From positions 1-64,000 of the forward strand of contig JANYDW010000072.1 of the NCBI GenBank assembly GCA_025363455.1: a stretch of DNA of 64,000 bases, read 5' to 3'. Below are positions 51,500 through 58,708 of the stretch, piece after piece. The stretch comes from Oleiharenicola sp. (GTDB taxonomy: Bacteria; Verrucomicrobiota; Verrucomicrobiia; Opitutales; Opitutaceae). The first letter of the stretch is position 1. Each line of letters starts with the position of its first letter. A model generated the notes under the pieces. It made no database searches. It was not told where the DNA came from and saw only the letters and a program-made list of their open reading frames with translations. The translations under genes and the position numbers were made by a program.

Positions 51500-52873
51500 A
51501 TGAGAATCCGCACCGCCATCTTCGGCGTCTATGTGATCGCCTCGGCGGTCGGGTTCGCCGGCGTGATGGGGCTGGTCTTGCGTGATGTGCGCCTGCGCTA
51601 CGTCGAATCGATGAGGCGCACGCTGGGCGACACGGCGGCCTATCTGGCGGTGTTTGCCACGCCGGAGGCGCCGGCCGACGATTGGACCAGCAAACTCACG
51701 GCCCTCCCCAAGCATGCAGGTTTGCTCCGGGTGTTTGCCTGTGATCGCGACGGGAAGGTGATCTATGACTCGGCGGGTCATGACTTGGGGCAAACTTACA
51801 CCTGGCCGATGACCGGAGGCGGTCCGGCCGCCTCGGAGAATTACACGGTTTCGAACGTGGCGGAAGTGGGCAATGAACTGCGGGTAGCCTCGCGCGTGCG
51901 CCGAGGCAGCGAGTTGCTGGGCTGGGTTGGTGTCGGGCGGCCCTTGACCTCCGTCGTCGAGGGGGTGCGCGTCGCGCGCTGGCATCTGATGGGGTATGCG
52001 GGAGCGATCGGACTGGTGATGATTCTGGCCGGCTGGTGGATCGCCGCGCGCCTGACGCACTCACTCGAGCGGCTGACGGTCTATGCGCGGAATGTCCGCG
52101 ACGGTCGCCCGGCCGAGCCGCCCCGATCGCGGGCGCGGGAGATCGCGGAGTTGAGCCGGGCCTTCGAGGAAATGCGTGACTCGCTGGAGGGTCGGCAGCA
52201 CGTGGAACGCTACACGCAGACGCTGGCGCATGAGGTGAAGGCCCCGCTGGCGGCCATCCGCGGCGCGGCCGAGCTGCTCGACGAGCCCATGCCCCCGGAG
52301 CAGCGGCAGAAGTTCCTGGCCAACATTCGCAGCGAGTCAGCCCGCATCCAGCGCATCATCGACCGGTTGCTCGAGCTCTCGTCGCTCGAGGCCCGGAAGG
52401 TTCTGCGGCAGACCGAGACGCTGGTCGGGGCGCAACTTGCCGCCGCCGCGGCCGACGTGGTGCGGCTCGCCGGCACGCCGAAGGGCGTGACGCTGACGAT
52501 CCGGGCCGGGGATCCGGCAGCTCGGGTGCGCGGCGAGGGCGTGCTGCTGCGCGAGGCACTGGTGAACCTGCTGCAAAACGCGGTCGAGTTTTCGCCACCC
52601 GGCGGCGAGGTGACTCTCGGCTGGAGCGTGGCTGGCGGGCGGGTGGTTTTTGTCGTGGAAGATGCCGGGCCGGGCGTGCCCGACTACGCCCTGCCGCGGG
52701 TGTTTGAGCGGTTCTACTCGCTGCCGCGGCCGGGCACGGAGCGGAAAAGCACGGGTCTTGGGCTCGCCCTCGTGCGCGAGATCGCTCACCTGCACGGGGG
52801 TGATGCCTCGCTGGCCAACCGGCCGGCCGGCGGGGCCCGGGCCGAGTTCTGGGTGCCGATCTCGGAAGGTTAA
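51500..52873 (+). CDS. creC: CreC-like sensor histidine kinase
   Basis: A 457-residue membrane kinase. A span near the N-terminus (IRTAIFGVYVIASAVGFAGVMG), a periplasmic loop with VFACDRDGKVIYDSAGHDLGQTY, a second span near 190 (GYAGAIGLVMILAGWWIAARL), HAMP, phospho-His244 in TLAHEVKAPLAAIRGAAELL, and the ATPase domain with DAGPGVPDYALPRVFERFYSLP. The loop and the FERFYSLP…KSTGLGLALVREIAHL ending match E. coli CreC well. It should phosphorylate CreB. Start ATG at 51500. Confidence 0.9.
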   Translation: MRIRTAIFGVYVIASAVGFAGVMGLVLRDVRLRYVESMRRTLGDTAAYLAVFATPEAPADDWTSKLTALPKHAGLLRVFACDRDGKVIYDSAGHDLGQTYTWPMTGGGPAASENYTVSNVAEVGNELRVASRVRRGSELLGWVGVGRPLTSVVEGVRVARWHLMGYAGAIGLVMILAGWWIAARLTHSLERLTVYARNVRDGRPAEPPRSRAREIAELSRAFEEMRDSLEGRQHVERYTQTLAHEVKAPLAAIRGAAELLDEPMPPEQRQKFLANIRSESARIQRIIDRLLELSSLEARKVLRQTETLVGAQLAAAAADVVRLAGTPKGVTLTIRAGDPAARVRGEGVLLREALVNLLQNAVEFSPPGGEVTLGWSVAGGRVVFVVEDAGPGVPDYALPRVFERFYSLPRPGTERKSTGLGLALVREIAHLHGGDASLANRPAGGARAEFWVPISEG

Positions 52874-52874
52874 C

Positions 52875-53007
52875 CACTAATGGCGACAAAAGCTCACGAA
52901 CGAAATCCCTCGGCCATCAACCAAGCCACTTGTAACCTAATAGGTTACTTTAGTTTGGTCTCGATCTTCTGCTTTCCGGATTAGTGAGTCATTAGTGTGG
53001 ATTAGTG
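52875..53007. repeat. Triplet-word inverted element (CACTAAT family)
   Basis: A CACTAAT word at 52875 and inverted ATTAGTG words at 52980, 52991 and 53001 (spacing 11 and 10 bp). The left arm has one clear word only. It separates creC from the small membrane-protein gene; the spacer contains an AT-rich, partly palindromic stretch. Relative of 6821-6985. Confidence 0.7.
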
Positions 53008-53080
53008 GTTACCCTTGTTTTTCCGCCCGATTTCATCGTCCCTTCATTCGGGCTTCATGGACGCCGGGCAGAGTGGGGGC

Positions 53081-53374
53081 ATGAAGACCGTCGACATGCT
53101 GAGGCACCCCAGCGCATTTGTTCCGATGGCGATGTCATTCAGCGCGCTCCTGTTCGTCACCCTTCATCTCATAATTTATGGCGTGACCCGGGAGTCCGAC
53201 GAGGGGACGGCCGCCCATCTGTGGCAATTGCTGATGGCGGCCCAGGTTCCGGTGATTGGGTACTTTTTGATCAAGTGGCTGCCTCAGGCGCCGCGCCCGG
53301 CCCTGGTCATCCTCGCCGGACAGATCGTCGCCGCGCTCGCAGCCGTGGCTCCGGTTTACTTTCTCCACCTATGA
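53081..53374 (+). CDS. Small membrane protein in the cre locus
   Basis: A 97-residue protein with three predicted spans (FVPMAMSFSALLFVTLHLIIYG, LLMAAQVPVIGYFLIKWL, LVILAGQIVAALAAVAPVYF). The ATG at 53081 starts MKTVDMLRHPS. It overlaps the next gene by ATGA (53371-53374), so it is co-translated with the CreD-like protein. I know no named family; co-location suggests a role at the membrane with CreD. Confidence 0.75.
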   Translation: MKTVDMLRHPSAFVPMAMSFSALLFVTLHLIIYGVTRESDEGTAAHLWQLLMAAQVPVIGYFLIKWLPQAPRPALVILAGQIVAALAAVAPVYFLHL

Positions 53375-54069
53375 ACTCCGAGCCCCCCGTCTCCGCCCCA
53401 CCGATCCCGCACCGGCGTCATTCTGTCACGCTCAAGCTCATCTTCATCGCTGCCCTGGTGCTAGTGCTCCACCTGCCACTGGGCCTGATCAACGGCCTGC
53501 GTCAGGAGCGGGCCCACAACCGGGAGGAAGCGAATGAGCGCATTCGGCATGAAGCGCCGGTGCGGGCGCTGCTCCCGGGGCAAACCTATTCGCCGGCGGT
53601 GGCCGCGGCCGAGGGCTACCGGATGGTGGAGCGGTCGCTCAAGCACAGCGTATTGGTGCTGACGCTCGTCTTCGCCGCGTTCTTCCTCTTCGAGACGCTG
53701 GCCGGGTTGCGGTTGCACGCCGTGCACTACGGGCTCGTGGGCGCGGCGCTCTGCCTGTTCTACCTGGCTTTGCTGGCGCTCGGTGAAGTGTTGGAGCCAG
53801 GGCTGGCCTACATCGGCGCGGCGGTGGCGTCGTCGCTGCTCATCGTGTGCTACAGCATTTCTATTCTACATAGCTATGTCCGGGCTGGCAGCATCGCCGC
53901 CCTGCTGGCCGCCGAGCACAGCGTGCTCTATGTGGTGCTGCGTATGGAGGACTACGCGCTGCTGGCCGGGACGGCGTCGCTGTTCCTCGTACTGGCTGCG
54001 GTCATGTTCTTCACTCGCGACGTGGACTGGTTCGCGCAGGAAGAGGGCAGGAAGAGGGTCCAGGCCTGA
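53371..54069 (+). CDS. creD: CreD-like inner-membrane protein, short form
   Basis: A 232-residue protein that keeps the membrane half of CreD: first span (LKLIFIAALVLVLHLPLGLI), then FFLFETLAGLRLHAVHYGLVGAALCLFYLALLALGE and AAVMFFTRDVDWFA, matching the C-terminal helices of E. coli CreD. The large periplasmic domain of about 200 residues between them is missing, replaced by about 35 residues. Start ATG at 53371, overlapping the previous stop. It is probably the output of the Cre regulon, though function is not known even in E. coli. Confidence 0.8.
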   Translation: MNSEPPVSAPPIPHRRHSVTLKLIFIAALVLVLHLPLGLINGLRQERAHNREEANERIRHEAPVRALLPGQTYSPAVAAAEGYRMVERSLKHSVLVLTLVFAAFFLFETLAGLRLHAVHYGLVGAALCLFYLALLALGEVLEPGLAYIGAAVASSLLIVCYSISILHSYVRAGSIAALLAAEHSVLYVVLRMEDYALLAGTASLFLVLAAVMFFTRDVDWFAQEEGRKRVQA

Positions 54070-54163
54070 ACCAAACTGATTCCTTCCGCCCGCAGCGGGT
54101 CGGGAGGTTGTGTAGCCCCGGGATCAGTTGCGCTCTCTAAAAGCGCGGCCGGCCCCGGCGACT

Positions 54164-54655
54164 TCAGGGCAGTCGCATCCGACGGGTGAGTTGAAGGCAG
54201 TACAACAGCGGCAGGGCGCCAAACACGCCGAACGAGCAGTCGATGAGCCGCCAATAGAACGGAATGCCGCGGACCTGCCCGGCGATCAGCGCGGTGGGGA
54301 TCAGGGCGATGCAGCAAATCAGGCCACACTTCAGCACCCAGTCGCTCTCCAGTGGCTTGAACAGGGGTCGGATGAAAAACACCGCGATGCAGAGATGACC
54401 GAAGGCAAGCCAGTCGGTGCCATAGGCGAGGAAGGGATGATGTGCGTCGTTGTATTCGAGGGCGAAGAGCACCCGAGCGATCCAATGCTGGAGTCCGGTG
54501 AACTGCGCGTAGTCGGCCGGATGGGTGATGCCCAGCCACGAGGCCAGCAGGCGAAGTTCGATCAGCAACGGAAAGGCAGTGGTGCCGCTCAGGATCAACC
54601 CGACGATGAAAAAGCCGAGAGCGAGCCGATAGCGCAAGAGCAGGGGAGGATTCAT
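54164..54655 (-). CDS. Membrane protein of unknown function
   Basis: A 163-residue protein with about four hydrophobic spans (LALGFFIVGLILSGTTAFPLLIELRLLASW, FGHLCIAVFFIRPLF, CGLICCIALIPTALIAG, CSFGVFGALPLLYCLQL). It contains no clear catalytic motif. Start ATG at 54655. It converges with the creD-like gene. Confidence 0.7.
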   Translation of the reverse strand: MNPPLLLRYRLALGFFIVGLILSGTTAFPLLIELRLLASWLGITHPADYAQFTGLQHWIARVLFALEYNDAHHPFLAYGTDWLAFGHLCIAVFFIRPLFKPLESDWVLKCGLICCIALIPTALIAGQVRGIPFYWRLIDCSFGVFGALPLLYCLQLTRRMRLP

Positions 54656-54819
54656 CTTAGGGAAAACATTTTAAACGCGGAGATCGCGAAGGGCGCGGAG
54701 GCGGGCAAAGGCTTGTTGGGATCCTCGATCCATGCCTTGGGGAAGAGAATCCGTCCCAGGCGTTGGTTTGGGTCTAACTTTCTGCTTTTGTGCTTTTTGT
54801 GGCCATGCCTGCTGAAGGA
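54656..54819. other. 164-base gap with degenerate repeat words
   Basis: It contains a GCGGAGATCGCGAAGGGCGCGGAGG-like phased run at the left and an inverted TTTTGTGCTTTTTGTGGCC run at the right, so it looks like a decayed CACGAAA-type element. No gene seen. Confidence 0.45.
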
Positions 54820-55404
54820 TCAGGTTTGAGGCAGTCGTTCGATCTTCACGATGCGGACCGGCGGGGTGAGTTTCTGGCCGTCGGCGGGCGCGGCTTGGAT
54901 TTTGCGAATGATTTCGAGGCCCTTGGTCACGCGGCCGAAGGCGGCGAAGCCCTGGCCGTCGGGGTTGCGCTTGCCGCCGAAGTCGAGGTCCGGCTGGACG
55001 CCGATGCAGATGAAAAAATCCGACGTCGCGGTATCCGGACCGGCGCGGGCCATGGAGAGCGTGCCGTCGAGGTGCTTGAGGCCAGTGGCGTTCGTGCGCT
55101 CCAGCGCGAGGGCCGGCCAGTCCTTCTCGGCAAACTCCGGGTTCACGCCGCCTTGGATGACTTCGATCTTCACGATGCTGTTGGGCTGGTTGTCAGGATG
55201 CAGGGTGACGGTGCGATGAAACTGCCCGCCGGTATAGCGGCCTGCGTCGACGTATTTGAGGAAGTTGGCCACGGTTGCTGGGGCTTTGTCGGCGTAGAGT
55301 TCGGCTTCGATGACGCCGAGCGTGGTGGTGAGGCGGACGGACGGCGCGGCGGACGCGATTGTTCCCAGGGCGAACAGGACGAGACCAAAGGATGATGTTT
55401 TCAT
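54820..55404 (-). CDS. Cyclophilin-type peptidylprolyl isomerase, exported
   Basis: A 194-residue protein with signal peptide MKTSSFGLVLFALGTIASA and a cyclophilin fold: VRLTTTLGVIEAELYADKAPATVANFLKYVDAGRYTGGQFHR, VIQGG, and DGTLSMARAGPDTATSDFFICIG…FGRVTKGLEIIRKI. It isomerises X-Pro bonds in the periplasm. Its ATG at 55404 overlaps the stop codon of the glycosyltransferase gene (ATGA), so the two are coupled. Insertions after FHR (TVTLHPDNQPNSIVKIEVIQGG) are slightly unusual. Confidence 0.92.
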   Translation of the reverse strand: MKTSSFGLVLFALGTIASAAPSVRLTTTLGVIEAELYADKAPATVANFLKYVDAGRYTGGQFHRTVTLHPDNQPNSIVKIEVIQGGVNPEFAEKDWPALALERTNATGLKHLDGTLSMARAGPDTATSDFFICIGVQPDLDFGGKRNPDGQGFAAFGRVTKGLEIIRKIQAAPADGQKLTPPVRIVKIERLPQT

Positions 55405-56954
55405 AAACGGCGGGAAGGTGCCAGGGTAGGGGCCGGGTTTTCGTTGGGTTCGAGCCGGCGCCAGACCGTGGCTTGGCGGATGCGGGTCACGACCTCCCAA
55501 CGGCCGGGCAGGAGTTCGCGCACGAGCGTTTCCTCGAAGGGAAAGAGCACGGCATAAAGGGGGCGATGCTCCCGGTCGAGCCAGGCGCGGAACCGGGCGG
55601 AGTCCTCCGGGGTGAGCAGGTTGAAATTCAAACTGGTCCGGTTGGCATAATACAGGATGGCGCCAGAGGCCTGGTAGGCGACCACGGGTGAATGGGGCGG
55701 GACATGCTCCGCCGCCCATTCTCCGGCCAACCGGTAGGCCCGTTCATCGAGTTCCACGGAGCGAACGTGAAAATACCTGTTCCACCAGAACATCCAACCC
55801 GCCGTGGCGAGGCAGAGTACCAGCGTAAGCGGGATGCGGAGGTAGCGGTGGCTGGTGATTTGATCCGGCTTCACGTCGTCGGGCAGCAAGCGCGAGGCCA
55901 GGAAGAATGCCGGGTAGCGGACCTCCTGCAGGGCCAGCGCCGCCGCGATACCGGCCGCAGGCAGCGCGGGAAGGATGAAGCGCAGGTACCACCAGGTTTC
56001 CTGCGAGCATTCATAGCTGGAGTAGAAGAGCACGAACACGCCACCCCACAGCAGCAGGACGGCCTTCCGTCGCGTCGGGAGGCGCAACCAGGGGAGCGCG
56101 AGGGCGGCCAGCACGAGGGGACCCGCCACCACGGGAATCCAGATCGTGTAGTGGCCCAGGGTCGGCCACACGTTTTTCCAGGCAAAAAGGCTGCTCATGT
56201 CGCCATAGCCGGTGGTCACGATGCGCCCGTAGAGTGAATGGTTGTAGAAGGCGAGAAAAGCGGCGCCCGGCACGCCGCCCGCGACGAAGGCGAGCCAAGT
56301 ACGGGGCCGCGGCGGCAGCGCCACCAGCGCGGCGGCGGCCACCAGCAGGTTGGTCGGGCGCACCAACACGGCGAGCGCGAGGGCGAGGCCGGCCAGGACG
56401 GCCCAGCCCCAATGCCGGGCCGAGCGCAGGGCGCAGAAAACAACCAGCAGGATACAGGTCGCGGCGACCAGGTCGCTCATCGGTTGCAGCGCATAGAGCA
56501 ACGACAGGGGTGAAAGCGCCCCGCAACCGGCCAGCGCACCGGCCCAGGCGGGGCGAACCCCGAATTCCCGCGCCGTGAGGTAAATCAGCAGGACGAAGCC
56601 CAAGGCGGCGGCCAGTGCCACCACGGTCGTGCCCGGCCCGAGCCCGACGAAATATCCAGCAGTGGCAAAAAGCAGCGGCAGTCCCACGGGGTAGGTGGGC
56701 AGCAGATTCTGCCCGGCCGGATCCGGCACGAAGCCCAGCGGGAAAAAATATTGCCCCGACAGGACCTCCAAGGGCAGGTCCGACGGCAGGACCAGGGGCG
56801 TGGAAAAGTGGCCGGCGAGGAGGAGTCGGGCGCTGTTCAGGTAGCCCGAGGAGTCGCTCCCTCCCGCGTAGGGGCAGTGATACCAGGCCAGGTAACTGGC
56901 ATAGACGATCGCGATGCCAGCGAGGAGAAAAAGTCTGCCGCGGGACAGTTGCAT
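55401..56954 (-). CDS. Glycosyltransferase family 39-like membrane protein
   Basis: A 517-residue multi-span protein (about ten to twelve spans) of the ArnT/PMT type. The candidate catalytic pair is in HCPYAGGSDSSGYLNSARLLL near the N-terminus (GGSDSSGY resembles the GxDE-like loop), and the C-terminus is a periplasmic domain (YQASGAILYYANRTSLNFN…). Predicted to move a sugar from a polyprenyl carrier to lipid or protein. The start was set at the ATG at 56954 (MQLSRGRLFLLAG), nine codons inside the longest frame, because the usual first span follows it. It overlaps the cyclophilin gene. Confidence 0.8.
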   Translation of the reverse strand: MQLSRGRLFLLAGIAIVYASYLAWYHCPYAGGSDSSGYLNSARLLLAGHFSTPLVLPSDLPLEVLSGQYFFPLGFVPDPAGQNLLPTYPVGLPLLFATAGYFVGLGPGTTVVALAAALGFVLLIYLTAREFGVRPAWAGALAGCGALSPLSLLYALQPMSDLVAATCILLVVFCALRSARHWGWAVLAGLALALAVLVRPTNLLVAAAALVALPPRPRTWLAFVAGGVPGAAFLAFYNHSLYGRIVTTGYGDMSSLFAWKNVWPTLGHYTIWIPVVAGPLVLAALALPWLRLPTRRKAVLLLWGGVFVLFYSSYECSQETWWYLRFILPALPAAGIAAALALQEVRYPAFFLASRLLPDDVKPDQITSHRYLRIPLTLVLCLATAGWMFWWNRYFHVRSVELDERAYRLAGEWAAEHVPPHSPVVAYQASGAILYYANRTSLNFNLLTPEDSARFRAWLDREHRPLYAVLFPFEETLVRELLPGRWEVVTRIRQATVWRRLEPNENPAPTLAPSRRL

Positions 56955-57014
56955 GTCAGAGCAGGGAGCCTTGTGCGTCACGAGCCGTCAAGCCGGGGAG
57001 TGGGGCAATCCCGA

Positions 57015-57116
57015 CACACCCCGCCCTGTCGGGCACCCCTCTTCATAGAGGGGACTTAGGCTGCGTGGCTTGGATCCCCTCTATGAAGAGGGGTGGCGCA
57101 AAGCGCCGGGGTGTGT
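57015..57116. repeat. 100-bp double-hairpin repeat, copy 5
   Basis: Clean copy with CACACCCCG/CGGGGTGTG ends and inner CCCCTCT hairpins facing each other. It lies between the glycosyltransferase gene and the phosphodiesterase gene. Confidence 0.92.
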
Positions 57117-57119
57117 GGG

Positions 57120-57962
57120 TTACGTCCGCTTGAGCGTAAACACGGTCACTTCCGGCCGGACGTTGAAACGCACCCGCAGGAGATGGCCCACACCGCGGTT
57201 GATGTAGAGCTGGCGGTTGTCGGCCAGGGCGAATTCCCCCGCGGTGTAGCGGCGGTTGCGTACGGGCAGCAGGGGCGGAGGCAGGAAGGGCGGCTTGCAT
57301 TGGCCGCCGTGCGTGTGGCCGGCGAGGATCCAACCCTGATGGCCGCCCCAGCCGGGAAGGTCGCAACTGTCGGGATTGTGGCTCAGCACGATCGCGGGTT
57401 GGCCCCGGGGCAGGTGGGGCAGCACGAGCTGGGGAAAAAACCGTCGGGCCCACAGGTCGTCGAGGCCGACGATCGTCAGGCCCGCGACCTCGGTGGAACG
57501 GTTGCGCAGCACGGTGCAGCCGGCCTCGGCGAGCAGGCGCGCAATCTGGTCGGCCACCTCCGGCTGCGACCAGTTCCGGCCGTAGTCGTGGTTGCCGAGG
57601 ATGGCAAAGGTGCCGAGCTTGCCGCGTGGAAAGGAGCCGAGCACGGTCCGGGCTTGGGCGATCGTCTTGGGGCCGGCGTAGGTGACGAGGTCGCCGGTGT
57701 GGACGACGATATCGGGGTTAAGCGCGGTGACCCGGGCAAAGACGCGTGCAACGTATTCGTCGTCCACTTGGGGTCCGATATGGATGTCGCTCAACTGCAC
57801 GAGGGTCTTGCCGGCAAGCGCCGGGGGCAGGTTGGCGATGGGCAGATCGCGCCGGACGAATTCCACCCAGGTCGGCTCGACCCGCCAGGTGTAGAGCGCG
57901 GTCAGGCCGGTTGTAGTGACAAGCCCGGTGAGGAAGCGGCGCCGGGTAAGAAGTGCACTCAT
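57120..57962 (-). CDS. Metallophosphoesterase (YaeI-like), exported
   Basis: A 280-residue calcineurin-like phosphoesterase. The N-terminus MSALLTRRRFLTGLVTTTG has a twin-arginine-like export signal. Metal motifs are LSDIHIG, HTGDL, LGNHD, VLSHNPD and AGHTHGGQ, in the usual order. It is expected to cleave phosphodiester bonds of a lipid or nucleotide in the periplasm. The start is the ATG at 57962; no upstream alternative is attractive. It is separated by a repeat from the upstream glycosyltransferase. Confidence 0.92.
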   Translation of the reverse strand: MSALLTRRRFLTGLVTTTGLTALYTWRVEPTWVEFVRRDLPIANLPPALAGKTLVQLSDIHIGPQVDDEYVARVFARVTALNPDIVVHTGDLVTYAGPKTIAQARTVLGSFPRGKLGTFAILGNHDYGRNWSQPEVADQIARLLAEAGCTVLRNRSTEVAGLTIVGLDDLWARRFFPQLVLPHLPRGQPAIVLSHNPDSCDLPGWGGHQGWILAGHTHGGQCKPPFLPPPLLPVRNRRYTAGEFALADNRQLYINRGVGHLLRVRFNVRPEVTVFTLKRT

Positions 57963-58037
57963 GCCGGGCTACGGATTAGTCCCGAAAGGACGGCTCGTCA
58001 AAATGAACCGGGCCGCGACGAGAGAAACCGGCATGAT

Positions 58038-58424
58038 CTAGGGGATCAGAAAAGAAGCAGTATCCTTGATACCAGTATCAAAGGTTGCGAGCTTGGCTCC
58101 ATGGTTCCGGGCCAGCGCGCAGAGATATCCGTCACTGGTCTGGCCGTGCTTCGTAACCCAGATTGGCAGCAGGTCCACCGGTGATTCGGCGTGGGGCCAG
58201 AAGGTGACTGAAGGTGAGGCCTTCAACACCCGTAACTGCTGTTTCGCGGCTGAGACTGTAACGCCATAGACGGCATTCATCACCCGCAAGTAGCCTAGTT
58301 CGGTCAAGGCGCAGATTGCGAAGTCGCCGGGGCGGGTCTGGGCCCAGGTGCGAAAGCGGGTGTGATGCTGGTGCGAAGCCCACAACGCGGCGAGCAACGC
58401 ATTGACGTCCAGCAGATGAGTCAT
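58038..58424 (-). CDS. PIN-domain toxin (VapC-like)
   Basis: A 128-residue PIN protein with the acidic set: LLDVNALLAALW (Asp6), CALTELGYLRV (Glu42), and TSDGYLCALARNHGAKLATFD with Asp near 97 and 115. A ribonuclease toxin is expected. The ATG overlaps the TGA of the upstream small gene, the usual antitoxin-then-toxin order with ATGA coupling. It marks the left side of the accessory stretch before ruvB. Confidence 0.88.
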   Translation of the reverse strand: MTHLLDVNALLAALWASHQHHTRFRTWAQTRPGDFAICALTELGYLRVMNAVYGVTVSAAKQQLRVLKASPSVTFWPHAESPVDLLPIWVTKHGQTSDGYLCALARNHGAKLATFDTGIKDTASFLIP

Positions 58425-58657
58425 GGGAAATCCCGCATGATCCGCTTAACGTCGGCGAGCGAGAGTGGAGGTGTGCCAGACGGCGGAGAGAAAAAGGGGA
58501 GCCCAGTGACCGGGTCGCGCTGCATTTTCACCCGAGTGGGCTTGCGGCGTGACGCAGCAGGAAGCGGGCGATCCATGTAGGCTTTCAACGCACTCTGTTC
58601 GCTCCTGGTCAGACGCGAAACACGCTGCTTCAGATCGAGCATGGCAGTGGCGGTCAT
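58421..58657 (-). CDS. Cognate antitoxin of the PIN toxin (putative)
   Basis: A 78-residue small protein, MTATAMLDLKQRVSRLTRSEQ…, with a helical N-terminus that could bind DNA and a Pro/basic C-terminal tail (LSLADVKRIMRDFP) like those that wrap the toxin in VapB/Phd-type antitoxins. Its stop overlaps the toxin start. No named family is certain. Confidence 0.72.
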   Translation of the reverse strand: MTATAMLDLKQRVSRLTRSEQSALKAYMDRPLPAASRRKPTRVKMQRDPVTGLPFFSPPSGTPPLSLADVKRIMRDFP

Positions 58658-58708
58658 GGGCGGAATTTGCGTTTGAATCCGGTAGCTGTCAACTCGCTGG
58701 CTAGATTT

